NCBI GenBank assembly: GCA_036940085.1
Contig: JALLBK010000676.1
Location: 1 to 21,587, forward strand
Direction of reading: 5' to 3'
Source of the DNA: Discostella pseudostelligera
Taxonomy: Eukaryota; Bacillariophyta; Thalassiosirophyceae; Thalassiosirales; Thalassiosiraceae
DNA: 21,587 nt
The translations under genes and the position numbers were made by a program. This document shows, one piece after another, positions 1-7,785 of this stretch; positions within the stretch are counted from its first letter, which is position 1; each line of letters starts with the position of its first letter. The notes below the pieces were generated by a model. It was given only the letters and a program-made list of their open reading frames with translations. It made no database searches and was not told the DNA's origin.

Positions 1-186
1 ATCAAGTAATGGCTGACCGTCATCGTCAAGTGCACCAATACTCATTATTGCGAGCAATAACATTGTGCGGCTGCTGTCGACATAGTATTGCTCAGCGGGG
101 GAGATGACGGGGGGGGCGTTTGCATCGTCGTCATCATCGCCGCTGGAAGTGTCTTCGAGTACGTTGGTGAGATCGAGACTCGCCAT
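1..186 (-). CDS. Unidentified protein, N-terminal fragment (cut by left edge)
   Basis: An ATG at 186-184 opens a frame that stays open for 62 codons to the edge of the window. The peptide begins MASLDLTNVLEDTSSG, followed by a run of five Asp, then an APPVISPAEQYYVDSSRTML segment and a short hydrophobic/acidic stretch. The acidic low-complexity start and the divergent arrangement with the gene at 733 fit a genuine gene start, but there is no domain to recognise. The rest of the gene lies outside the window, so no function is proposed. It could be spurious, since only 62 codons support it. Confidence 0.5.
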   Translation of the reverse strand, partial: MASLDLTNVLEDTSSGDDDDDANAPPVISPAEQYYVDSSRTMLLLAIMSIGALDDDGQPLLD

Positions 187-348
187 GATGGAATCGGAGA
201 TCGGGGCGATGGATATTATTTATTTTATTTGACGGACGAGCTGAAATGAAGCAAGACACGCTTCCACGCGGACCCCAATTTTCAAAAGTCAGATTTTTTT
301 GTGTTGTCAACCCAAATTTTTTTCTCCACAACGCCGACCTCTTGTCGA

Positions 349-405
349 GCTCAAAAATTGGACTTTTTTTGAGCACATAACCTCAAAAGTCCATTTTTTG
401 GACTT
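349..405. repeat. Two adjacent hairpin-forming inverted repeats
   Basis: GCTCAAAAA (349-357) pairs perfectly with TTTTTGAGC (366-374) around an 8-nt loop TTGGACTT. Next to it AAGTCCA (387-393) pairs with TGGACTT (399-405) around a T5 loop. The two share GGACTT and oligo-T words, so they may be decayed copies of one element. Structure is seen; function is unknown. Confidence 0.55.
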
Positions 406-462
406 CGAGAACCCGACAAAAATATGGATAACCGAATCTGGTATTTTTGAATCAGTACTATT

Positions 463-588
463 CCTACGTAGGCCAAATTACTACAGCCTCCCGCCAAATT
501 ACTACTGCCTCCCGCTAGAGGTGATTATTACCCTCCATAACACGTGGCATGAGTGTGACGTCATTTCCTGGTACATTTCTACGTAGAA
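463..588. promoter_or_regulatory. ACGT-core palindrome cluster upstream of JMJD4
   Basis: Within 126 bp lie CCTACGTAGG (463-472), CACGTG (541-546), TGACGTCA (556-563) and TTCTACGTAGAA (577-588), all perfect palindromes. CACGTG and TGACGTCA are textbook bZIP/bHLH targets. Occupancy is inferred only. Confidence 0.45.
472..513. repeat. 21-bp tandem duplication
   Basis: Two head-to-tail 21-bp units (472-492 and 493-513), each starting GCCAAATTACTAC and ending GCCTCCC, differ at a single base (A485/T506). The junction creates a TCCCGCCAAA word (489-498), an E2F-like core in the promoter. Confidence 0.75.
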
Positions 589-732
589 TTCGACGTATAG
601 TATTTTGCCGGTATTTGGCCACTTTGGACCCGGTAATTTCCCCCACCCTCGACGGCACGACGCTCGACCTGACCATGGGATAATAGGCAGACTTCGCCCC
701 CCCCTCTTCCATCGCGGCATGTTCGACACATC

Positions 733-2364
733 ATGAGGGGAGTAATCGACCACCTTCATCGGAGGATGGAGAATCTCGGTGGTTTGCCGATGCCCTGCGA
801 TGGCGACGACGATCGTCGCCTTCGACGTATCATCCGTTCCGCTCGAGTAGCATCGCTTAATTATCGGCAACAAAGAGAGGATGGATTGAATCTAGTATGC
901 AAAAGATTATTGAGCACAACCACCACCCCAATCGATACTATATGTTTTCAACCGGATGGGGTTTTATGGGAGAAAGATCCACTCACAGACTATGCAAAAG
1001 CATATTGCGAAACTGAACAAGAAAATCCTAGTGGAGCGGCATCTGATTGGAATAATGGCGGAACATATCGATTCAAACGACAATATATCAATCACAACAT
1101 TCCTTGTGTCATTCGTGGTCTTGACAAGACTCATTTTTCATATGTCACCTCTCAATGGCGCTCCGCTGAATGTCACTCCATCGATGATGCCTCCAACATA
1201 AAGCAAGATGAGCAGGCACAACGAATTAACACTGAATGGTTTCGACAATTCGTTGGGAACGATACGATGGTACCGGTTCGATATACAGAGATTTGTGATG
1301 ATAACGAGCTGAGAAATGATGGTGACGAAGATGGACTAGACGATGATGGCAGAGCTCAGGAATGCAAAACGAAGCATATGTGCGTCGACGAATGGATATC
1401 AACATGCCAAAAACAGCACACTTGCCCACTACGAGATAATCTTAATTATTCAGATCCAACAAAGAATGACACCGAAGCTAACGTCGAATGGTATCTCAAA
1501 GATTGGCATCTACTTCAATTCCTTTCCAAGCAGGACATTGATTCTACAACATTGTCGTCTCCTCCCCTACCACTCTACACAACCCCAAACATTTTTGAAC
1601 GTGATATTCTCAATAGATTCTTGGAACGATGCGGTAGTGACGGAGATGAAGGGGGAGATTACAAGTTCGTGTACTGGGGACCGGCTGGTTCGCGAACGTC
1701 ACTGCATTCGGATGTTTTGCATTCATTCTCGTGGTCGTACAATTTAGTCGGGATGAAGAAGTGGATATTCCATGTACCGCCATCCTTTTGCAATCATACT
1801 TTGCGCAACAATCGTGAGGAGATGAAGCGATATCGTTTCGAAGTGATTCAACATGCTGGAGAAACGATATTTGTTCCGTCCACCTGGAAACACGAGGTAG
1901 TGAATCTGGTTGAGACACTATCAATAAATCATAATTGGATAACATCGGCAAACGTTGATCAAGCATGGATTTGTCTGCAGACTGAAATCGCTGCGATTGA
2001 GGAAGAAGTGCAGGCGTGGGGTGTGATTCCGACGGATGATTTTGAAGCCAGGGAGAATATGTTGCGCGGCTGCATCGGCTTAGATTGCACGATGTTTTCT
2101 CTGATGGTGCTGCTTGAATTAGTTGAGCTGCTACCGCATTTGAATTCAATAATCGATAGTGGCCATAATAGCGATGATGAGCTCTGGGATTGTGCCTACA
2201 GTATATTTCGCTTGGGAGATGTCCTTGATGATGTTATGAGAAAAGAGGACTTGGTGGAGAGAATGTCAGCACGTCTAGGTTCAGAGTCGCATGCTCTTGA
2301 AGTCAAATCCACTGCTAATGATGTAATACGAATCATATCTAAATTGAATAATTACTCAGACTGA
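733..2364 (+). CDS. JMJD4: JMJD4-like 2-oxoglutarate/Fe(II) oxygenase (JmjC fold)
   Basis: A 543-aa intronless protein. The JmjC core contains FVYWGPAGSRTSLHSDVLHS, then GMKKW, HAGETIFVPSTWKHE and LSINHNW, the pattern I recognise from JMJD4 (GPxGSxTxxHxDV, GxKKW, SINHNW). Iron ligands are predicted as H325, D327 and H387. An upstream YLKDWHL segment and an early NIPCVIRGL segment also match the family. Human JMJD4 hydroxylates a lysine in the NIKS motif of translation termination factor eRF1, so the same role here is an inference from orthology. The protein is longer than the roughly 420-460 aa animal form, partly through acidic inserts around residues 190-210. The ATG at 733 is the first in frame with the domain. 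The gene ends 6 bp from the stop of its convergent neighbour. Confidence 0.88.
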   Translation: MRGVIDHLHRRMENLGGLPMPCDGDDDRRLRRIIRSARVASLNYRQQREDGLNLVCKRLLSTTTTPIDTICFQPDGVLWEKDPLTDYAKAYCETEQENPSGAASDWNNGGTYRFKRQYINHNIPCVIRGLDKTHFSYVTSQWRSAECHSIDDASNIKQDEQAQRINTEWFRQFVGNDTMVPVRYTEICDDNELRNDGDEDGLDDDGRAQECKTKHMCVDEWISTCQKQHTCPLRDNLNYSDPTKNDTEANVEWYLKDWHLLQFLSKQDIDSTTLSSPPLPLYTTPNIFERDILNRFLERCGSDGDEGGDYKFVYWGPAGSRTSLHSDVLHSFSWSYNLVGMKKWIFHVPPSFCNHTLRNNREEMKRYRFEVIQHAGETIFVPSTWKHEVVNLVETLSINHNWITSANVDQAWICLQTEIAAIEEEVQAWGVIPTDDFEARENMLRGCIGLDCTMFSLMVLLELVELLPHLNSIIDSGHNSDDELWDCAYSIFRLGDVLDDVMRKEDLVERMSARLGSESHALEVKSTANDVIRIISKLNNYSD

Positions 2365-2370
2365 TACATA

Positions 2371-3621
2371 TTATTGCTGCTTCTTCTTTCGTACATCGTC
2401 ACTTATTTCTATATGATCATGTCCTTCAAACAATTTCGCAAAGATTTCCAAATACAATCCAGCAAACACCAATGCAATACTAAGCCACTGCACACTATTC
2501 AAGACGTGTCCGAATTTGTATACACTCAACAATATTGTGAAGAATTTGCGTGTCGTCGTGATGGTTGTGCATATCAATGGACTGAAGTGGTGTATGGTAA
2601 GAAAGACAAATACTTGTCCAAGTGATGCCGAGAGGTTGAGTTGCATCAATAACATGAATTTGTTGTCAGTTTTGGAAAAGAACATGGAGTCGATACCACG
2701 TTGGAATTGACCAGCGTAATAGGAGGCAGGGAGAAGGATCAAAGTTGCGTATAAATTGGTGAACAGCATTGTCTCCATGGCGCTAGGCGGTCGGTACTTA
2801 TCGCCATCCTTTTGCTTTAATGCACTTTGACAAGCACCCAGCAACCCATCCATAAAAAGAGAGAGACCCAGTAATGCCAATCCATATGGCGAATCTGCCT
2901 GCTCACCGTCCGGATCGTGGCTATTTGATTGTTTGTTTAATTGAATGTACTGGAAAGATAATATCCCGATGGCGATCAAGGCTGCCCCTGCCCATTCCAT
3001 TGCGTTGATGCGTTTTGCAGAGTTGTCATTTAGGACAGAAATTTTAAGGTTATCTTCTTGGCAGTATATCTTTCGCCAACTTCTCCATTGTTCCACCAGC
3101 CAACCTACGACCATGGTCGGGATTAACTTGGAACTTTTTGCCAGAACGCACGTTGGGTACGAGACGTAATGAAGTGATTCGTTCGATGCAGCCATCGCGG
3201 TTAGGTAGGTTATTGATGTTATCACGACGAGCGGATGATTGATCCGTCTTTCTGCTGCTGTTGGCTGAATGCCATCAGCAATCGAACCAATTGCCTTATT
3301 GGTGTGTGCCTCCTTCTCCTTTCCATACAACAATATAGGCCCAATAACAGTCCATATCCATGCGAGCAAGAATGAAGAGAATGTGCTTGTAGCCAACAAG
3401 AATAGCGTTATGCTCTCATTTGATTCGTCTCCATTCTCTCCTTGTTGCCTATCCATATGAAACATCTTTTCTTGTATTGTTCCGTAGAGTAGATAACACG
3501 ACGTGATGCCGGAGGCGCAGACGAGGAGATGCAGCGGGCTACCTTTGGCGCGGACAACCTTCTTTTGTTCTAATTCACCACTCGTCTTGACCATTTCCTC
3601 CTTCTTCGATCGTGTCATCAT
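2371..3621 (-). CDS. SLC35B1: SLC35B1-type ER nucleotide(-sugar) transporter
   Basis: A 416-aa, highly hydrophobic multi-pass protein of the UAA/drug-metabolite transporter superfamily. Diagnostic stretches are SYPTCVLAKSSKLIPTM (154-170), a LFMDGLLGACQ segment (255-265) and TTITTTRKFFTILLSV (352-367). The TTTRKFFT version matches SLC35B1 rather than the PAPS transporters SLC35B2/B3. The C terminus is KKKQQ, with lysines at -3 and -4, a KKxx COPI retrieval signal that fits ER residence. Animal SLC35B1 has been described as an ER ATP/ADP exchanger and earlier as a UDP-galactose transporter; the substrate here cannot be read from sequence. Two tandem ATGs open the frame (3621, 3618). Residues about 100-130 and 185-205 are less conserved loops. 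No introns. Confidence 0.88.
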   Translation of the reverse strand: MMTRSKKEEMVKTSGELEQKKVVRAKGSPLHLLVCASGITSCYLLYGTIQEKMFHMDRQQGENGDESNESITLFLLATSTFSSFLLAWIWTVIGPILLYGKEKEAHTNKAIGSIADGIQPTAAERRINHPLVVITSITYLTAMAASNESLHYVSYPTCVLAKSSKLIPTMVVGWLVEQWRSWRKIYCQEDNLKISVLNDNSAKRINAMEWAGAALIAIGILSFQYIQLNKQSNSHDPDGEQADSPYGLALLGLSLFMDGLLGACQSALKQKDGDKYRPPSAMETMLFTNLYATLILLPASYYAGQFQRGIDSMFFSKTDNKFMLLMQLNLSASLGQVFVFLTIHHFSPLICTTITTTRKFFTILLSVYKFGHVLNSVQWLSIALVFAGLYLEIFAKLFEGHDHIEISDDVRKKKQQ

Positions 3622-4033
3622 TTTTACTGCTTACACCGATGCGATAACAGACTGGGGCTGTGGGTATTCATCTGCTACTCTATGGTACCCGCAATCACCG
3701 TCGTCATCGTCCATCGTCATCGAATCGCCGTCACTATCGTGTGGAGGGTGCGGTGGAGGAGTTGTTGGGCCAACCGGGCACGTGGAAATGCTTCCTTCCC
3801 GCCAAAATCCAATCTCATTTTTGTGCAGTTTTTCACCGCCACTTCTTGTTCTTCCCCTTCCCGCCAATTAACTGCCACGTGTAATTGTCCAGCCTCCACC
3901 ACCCACCACCCCATCGTCCCCGCGAATGGTTGGAACTGGTGCAACACTATGGTAAGCTCTAAGCTGCAAGCAGCCCACTCCAATTCATTGTTTATCGACG
4001 AATTATTGATTAAGAATTACAAACACCTCTATC
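3622..4033. promoter_or_regulatory. Intergenic region: SLC35B1 promoter and 3' flank of PNGase fusion
   Basis: No believable gene in 412 bp; overlapping short ORFs on both strands are low-complexity shadows. It holds two CACGTG boxes (3779-3784, 3876-3881) and, between them, two TTCCCGCCAA words (3796-3805, 3858-3867). A GTCATCG-type microrepeat lies at about 3700-3735. The paired arrangement suggests a promoter for the minus-strand transporter gene. Confidence 0.55.
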
Positions 4034-7000
4034 CTAGCATTTACTCAACAAGTTGTCGAAAACATTAGCCATCGCTGCCAGGTCAACAGTCAAGGGAATG
4101 CTTGCGATGAAGTCATCATCTGAATGGAAGACTGAAAAGCCAAGGTCCGTCAAGAACGCGATGCCACCAGGAATGGATGTAATTTGATCAAAGACCTTGT
4201 TCCCAAGTCGAAAGTTTCGGAAGCGCGGATTGGATTGATCTTTTTGCACGTTTGTCAAGTATCTCTTTGCAGTAGTCAGAATAGTAATGATGTCGTTTCT
4301 ATTGAGCTCACACAACTTGGCATTCATTGCATAGGCAACACGCACTTCGCTTGTACCAGCCAGCGTCCCGGCTTTCAATTCAGAAACGCATGGATCTTTC
4401 TGTTCAGTCGTTGCCTGATTAATCGCTTCTGCAGCAGCAGAGTTAGGATTCATGCCTGTCGCGACAAGCTGAGAGAAAATCTCTTTTACACGAGCTGAAA
4501 AATCCGCAGTTGATTTCACACCCTCTCCATCTTTGTCGGGTGCAGTATCCCTCTTCCTAAAAAGATAGGACTCAGCTTTTGAACAATATTTGTCTCCTTG
4601 TGTCGAACTAGCCGAAGTTTCTTCGTCCTGACACGACAATGCCAAGATATCTAGTATTGATTCAGTCTCGTCAGGAACATTATCTAGCCATTTGCGGAAC
4701 AACTTCTCAATCGCATCTTCTCCCTGTTGGCATGCGTGGTGAACATCTCTCCTACTCTCATCAGGCGACTGCACAATTCTTCCAGACAGAGAGTCAATGA
4801 TAACTAAACTAGGAATTCCTCGCACTCCAAAAACAGACTTGGCATGCTGGGCCAAAGATCTCTGAGAGAATGGAAGCGCTAGGAATGGCATTTTCCCATA
4901 ATATGCCTGAAACTGCTCTTCATCTTGATCTGAACTGATGAATACAATTTTCAGGCCGTGCACAGGAGCAGTTTCATGTACATAGTTATAGAACTCAATG
5001 AGCATAGGCGTGAACCCACGACACGGGCCACACCACTGAGCGCTAAAATAGAGCGCAACTAGACGAGAATTCGAAAGTGACACAGCTGTGTCCAACAGAG
5101 AAGGAGAGGACGAATCATTCTTGACAAGAAGCTGGTTGCCTAGAAGACCCGCGAAGTAATCATCTGCAATCGGAACATCGAAGTTTGGAGTAGTGCTGAT
5201 ATTGTACTTCGGTTTTGAATCATCGATAACTTCGTCATCATCCGGAACTAAAGATTCTGGGAGGAAGTGGTGCGTCACCCAAGGTTGGTCATGATTTGCA
5301 ATACCGTGCAAAGGCTGATCACCAGACCTTCGGAAGGGATATGATTTGCCATCAATCAAATAAATTGGAGCGCCATGCCTAGTGGTATATCCAACAATCG
5401 ACATGTTGATGTGACTGCCAGCTTCCACAAACTTGTTAAAGGCGGCACGCTTCTGAAAGTTTGAAGCTACAAGTTGATTCTGAAGAGGCATGAAGTCATC
5501 CGGAAGACGGGTTAAAACAGCTGCCGGGACTGCGTTCACTTCGGAACGGAGCCTAACCTTCAAGTTCGCAGAGGTATTGCGTGGAAGAGTAACCTTTATC
5601 GATTGCTCAATGTCTGATGTGCAAATGTTTGTTGCCCAACTAGGGTGAAAGTTCAGTTGCCCCACAAATAAGACGAAACGTTCGGTGGAGGAAAATGATG
5701 CATCTATGTTGAAACCACCGAGTCTTCTGAAGTAAGCGGTTGTCGAGTCGTCCTGAGCGTCTTCGTCTTTGGTGTTCTCCTCCCCTCGAATGCCGCAAAG
5801 AGCAACAATGCGTCCAGAATGAATGCAGTCTAAGAATCTTCCCGCCACAACCCAAGAGAAAAATGACTTCGAATGGAGTATACAACCAGATGTTTCATCG
5901 ACTATTACCACAGAAATCCCACATGCTGATGTTGCGGCGCAAGCAATGCCGTTCACTACAATGCACTCAAGATGTGACTCGGATGCAAGTGAGGAAATGC
6001 TCGATGGTCGTGCAGGCTGGACAACTATTGTTAAATCATTTTGATGCACTGATGGGTAGAAGCTCTCAACGTGAAACGATAGCGGGCTTGTTCTTTCATC
6101 CTTGCTATTGTCTTCCCCAGCTACTCTCCCTCCATCCCCTAGTTCATGTCTAGCTGCTTTCCATGCTAATGAGCCACTGACTAATGAACAGGATCATTTA
6201 GTTTGGTGAAACGAGACAAATGTATAATGCGCAGGGCACACACACACAACAGTGACTCACTCCTTCCCTCTCTGTATTCTACATCCCATACGCCAGAGGA
6301 CTGGACCAAACTAAAAAACGTTCTTTCGGCCTTGTCACGTTTCTCCAATTCTTCCAGTCTACTCTGCCCAATGCTGTTTGATGGCGAGAGAGCTCTACCA
6401 AGTTGTACAATGACGCCATCACTTGTATCCTCATCGGGTACAAACTCCCTTCTACGAGCCTGGAAATCATCCGTATAAAATTTCCTAGTGTAACGCTTCG
6501 TCACATCCGCAACCGAATCGTTCGTTGCACCAATGGCATAACTCAATTTCTTTCCCCATCCCTGCTCGTACATGTTCGGTCTGTCGATTAATCCCTCACA
6601 GGAGTCTGCATGGAGCCAACGCTGTTGCCGCATCGACCATACCTCAGTCCATACGTGATCTGTAAAGTCGAGAATGTATCGTGTGTCAAAGCCAAGAGCA
6701 CGACAGTAGGCACCGAATAGGTTGGCGAATTCCCCGCATCTACCTCGACGGCTTTTGAATAATGTGCGAGGCGAGTTGAAGCGAGGAAAAGTTGTTTCGG
6801 AGTTGCACAATTTACATGTGTAAACTGCAGCAGGAAGTAAATATTTTGAGTGAATGAATAAAAGTACAAGGAATTGAATGAATACCGTCTCACCCTCGAC
6901 TCTGCTAGCGCCGCCACTCTTTTCTTCTTCTGTTTGAGGACCCCTGGTTTCTCTGCTTTCCATCTGCTTTCCATCCTCGTTTCCTTTGCAATTTGGGTTG

Positions 7001-7428
7001 CAGCATGGTCTGTGCAAATAAATAACAAATAAAGGAGCAGGTTATGCAGATACTGCTGCTGCGCACCTAACTGAAAGTGCGAATACAGACACTTACGGCT
7101 GATTGCACCACACCATCACCTCCTGCTTAAAATACAGTGTCAGACGCTTCAGAAGCAGATCATCACCTTCCCATGCTGCATCGTCGTCCCTAAAGTACGA
7201 AGATTTGTATTGGGAATCATCTGCCCCAACAACACCATCTTCTGCGCCATCAACCGCGTATTTACTAAGATATAGTTTCCAGCGTGCTTCAGTCTCACAG
7301 ACAAGTTCGGGAACAAGCTTTTTCATTGGTATGGAAGCACGGATCTCGGCAAGGAGAGACTTGTCGGCCTCCCATCGTTTCGCAACATTGATGGCCGATT
7401 CGGCTCGAGAGCTGAGGTTCGATGCCAT
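4034..7428 (-). CDS. PNG1: Peptide:N-glycanase fused to ILEI-like, thioredoxin and PUB domains (4 exons)
   Basis: Spliced model: exons 7428-7097, 7009-6894, 6824-6261 and 6180-4034, giving 3159 nt, 1052 aa and a TAG stop, with all phases closing. The glycanase core has zinc cysteines (C113/C114/C118, C153, C156) and a transglutaminase-type triad C179 (SRRGRCGEFAN), H206 (DHVWTEVW) and D223 (RWLHADSCE). The triad spacing of 27 and 17 is the same as in human NGLY1. The intron 3 splice restores GRISGSLAWKAARHELG (336-352), the conserved tail of the glycanase core. Then come an ILEI/PANDER-like domain (about 421-521), an unassigned region, a tryparedoxin-like domain (about 679-837; W720-C724 = WCGPC, cis-Pro794), a short helix and a PUB domain (about 950-1040). 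Expected role: cytosolic deglycosylation of ERAD substrates, with PUB probably binding p97/Cdc48. The C-terminal part has no ATG of its own near its start (GTG at 6049), which supports one gene. Confidence 0.87.
6181..6260 (-). other. Intron 3 of PNGase fusion (80 bp)
   Basis: Donor GTGAGT at 6260-6255, a short (TG)n run, and acceptor GTTCATTAG ending at 6181. Unspliced reading stops exactly at the acceptor TAG. Splicing makes A|TC (Ile338) and restores the GRISGSLAW motif, linking the glycanase core to the downstream domains. Confidence 0.88.
6825..6893 (-). other. Intron 2 of PNGase fusion (69 bp, frame-preserving)
   Basis: Donor GTGAGA at 6893 and acceptor CCTGCTGCAG ending at 6825. Splicing gives RVEVYTCKLCN, aligned with the second zinc cysteine pair. 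The intron is a multiple of three with no in-frame stop, so retention would keep the reading frame. Confidence 0.85.
7010..7096 (-). other. Intron 1 of PNGase fusion (87 bp)
   Basis: Donor GTAAGT at 7096-7091 and acceptor TTTGCACAG ending at 7010. Splicing joins CC|A to give WCNQPPCCNPNC, restoring the first half of the glycanase zinc site. Confidence 0.9.
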
Positions 7429-7785
7429 GATTTATGAATTGGGGGTTAGGGATTAGACAGTTGCCGTTCTTCTCGTGTCCGGATATGAGAGAATGAAGCT
7501 TCGATTAGGGTGGGCCGATCTGCCGATCTGCGTCCATGGTCGGTCGTCGGTCGTCGTATCTTGGTCGCGGGCGGGCGGCGTTGGCGTCAAAGATTTGGCG
7601 GGAGATATTGAATTTGTCGGGCGATGACTCGAATCTTACACGTGGCAACAATACTCGACTCTTCGCTCTTCGACTTGGAATAGCTCGGAATAGGAGTAGG
7701 TATCTAGTACCGGAGCCAACAATGAGGCAAAGGTGGCAATAGGTAGAGCGAGAGAAGAGCTGTAGACAATTCCTTTTATTGGTGA
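7429..7785. promoter_or_regulatory. Intergenic region 5' of PNGase fusion
   Basis: No gene supported in 357 bp; a 68-codon plus-strand ORF here is Arg-rich and featureless. It contains CACGTG (7639-7644), a reverse E2F-like word TTTGGCGGGA (7594-7603), and small direct repeats (GCCGATCT twice near 7513-7530, GTCGTCG-type near 7540-7555). It likely carries the PNGase promoter and the 3' end of the next minus-strand gene. Confidence 0.5.

Larger units (their letters stand above)
187..732. promoter_or_regulatory. Divergent intergenic region, 5' of JMJD4
   Basis: No convincing coding sequence in 546 bp. The left part (about 280-420) is T-rich with two adjacent hairpins. The middle has a 21-bp tandem duplication. 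The right part holds several ACGT-core palindromes. It probably serves as promoter for both the minus-strand gene at 186 and the plus-strand gene at 733. Overlapping short ORFs here are on both strands and lack any domain. Confidence 0.6.

Noticed and set aside
3503..4068. Several overlapping short ORFs on both strands
   Set aside because: They overlap each other and the SLC35B1 start, are low-complexity and show no domain; the region looks like a promoter.
4034..6049. Stand-alone 671-codon thioredoxin-PUB gene starting at 6049
   Set aside because: Its first codon is GTG, no ATG occurs before the ILEI-like domain, and the frame is open upstream to a splice acceptor that restores a conserved glycanase motif.
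6181..7017. Stand-alone 278-codon glycanase ORF
   Set aside because: It reads through a GTGAGA...GCAG intron, ends in a stop made by an intron acceptor TAG, and lacks the N-terminal exon with the first zinc-site residues.
7536..7742. 68-codon plus-strand ORF
   Set aside because: Arg-rich translation of GC-rich promoter repeats with no recognisable feature.
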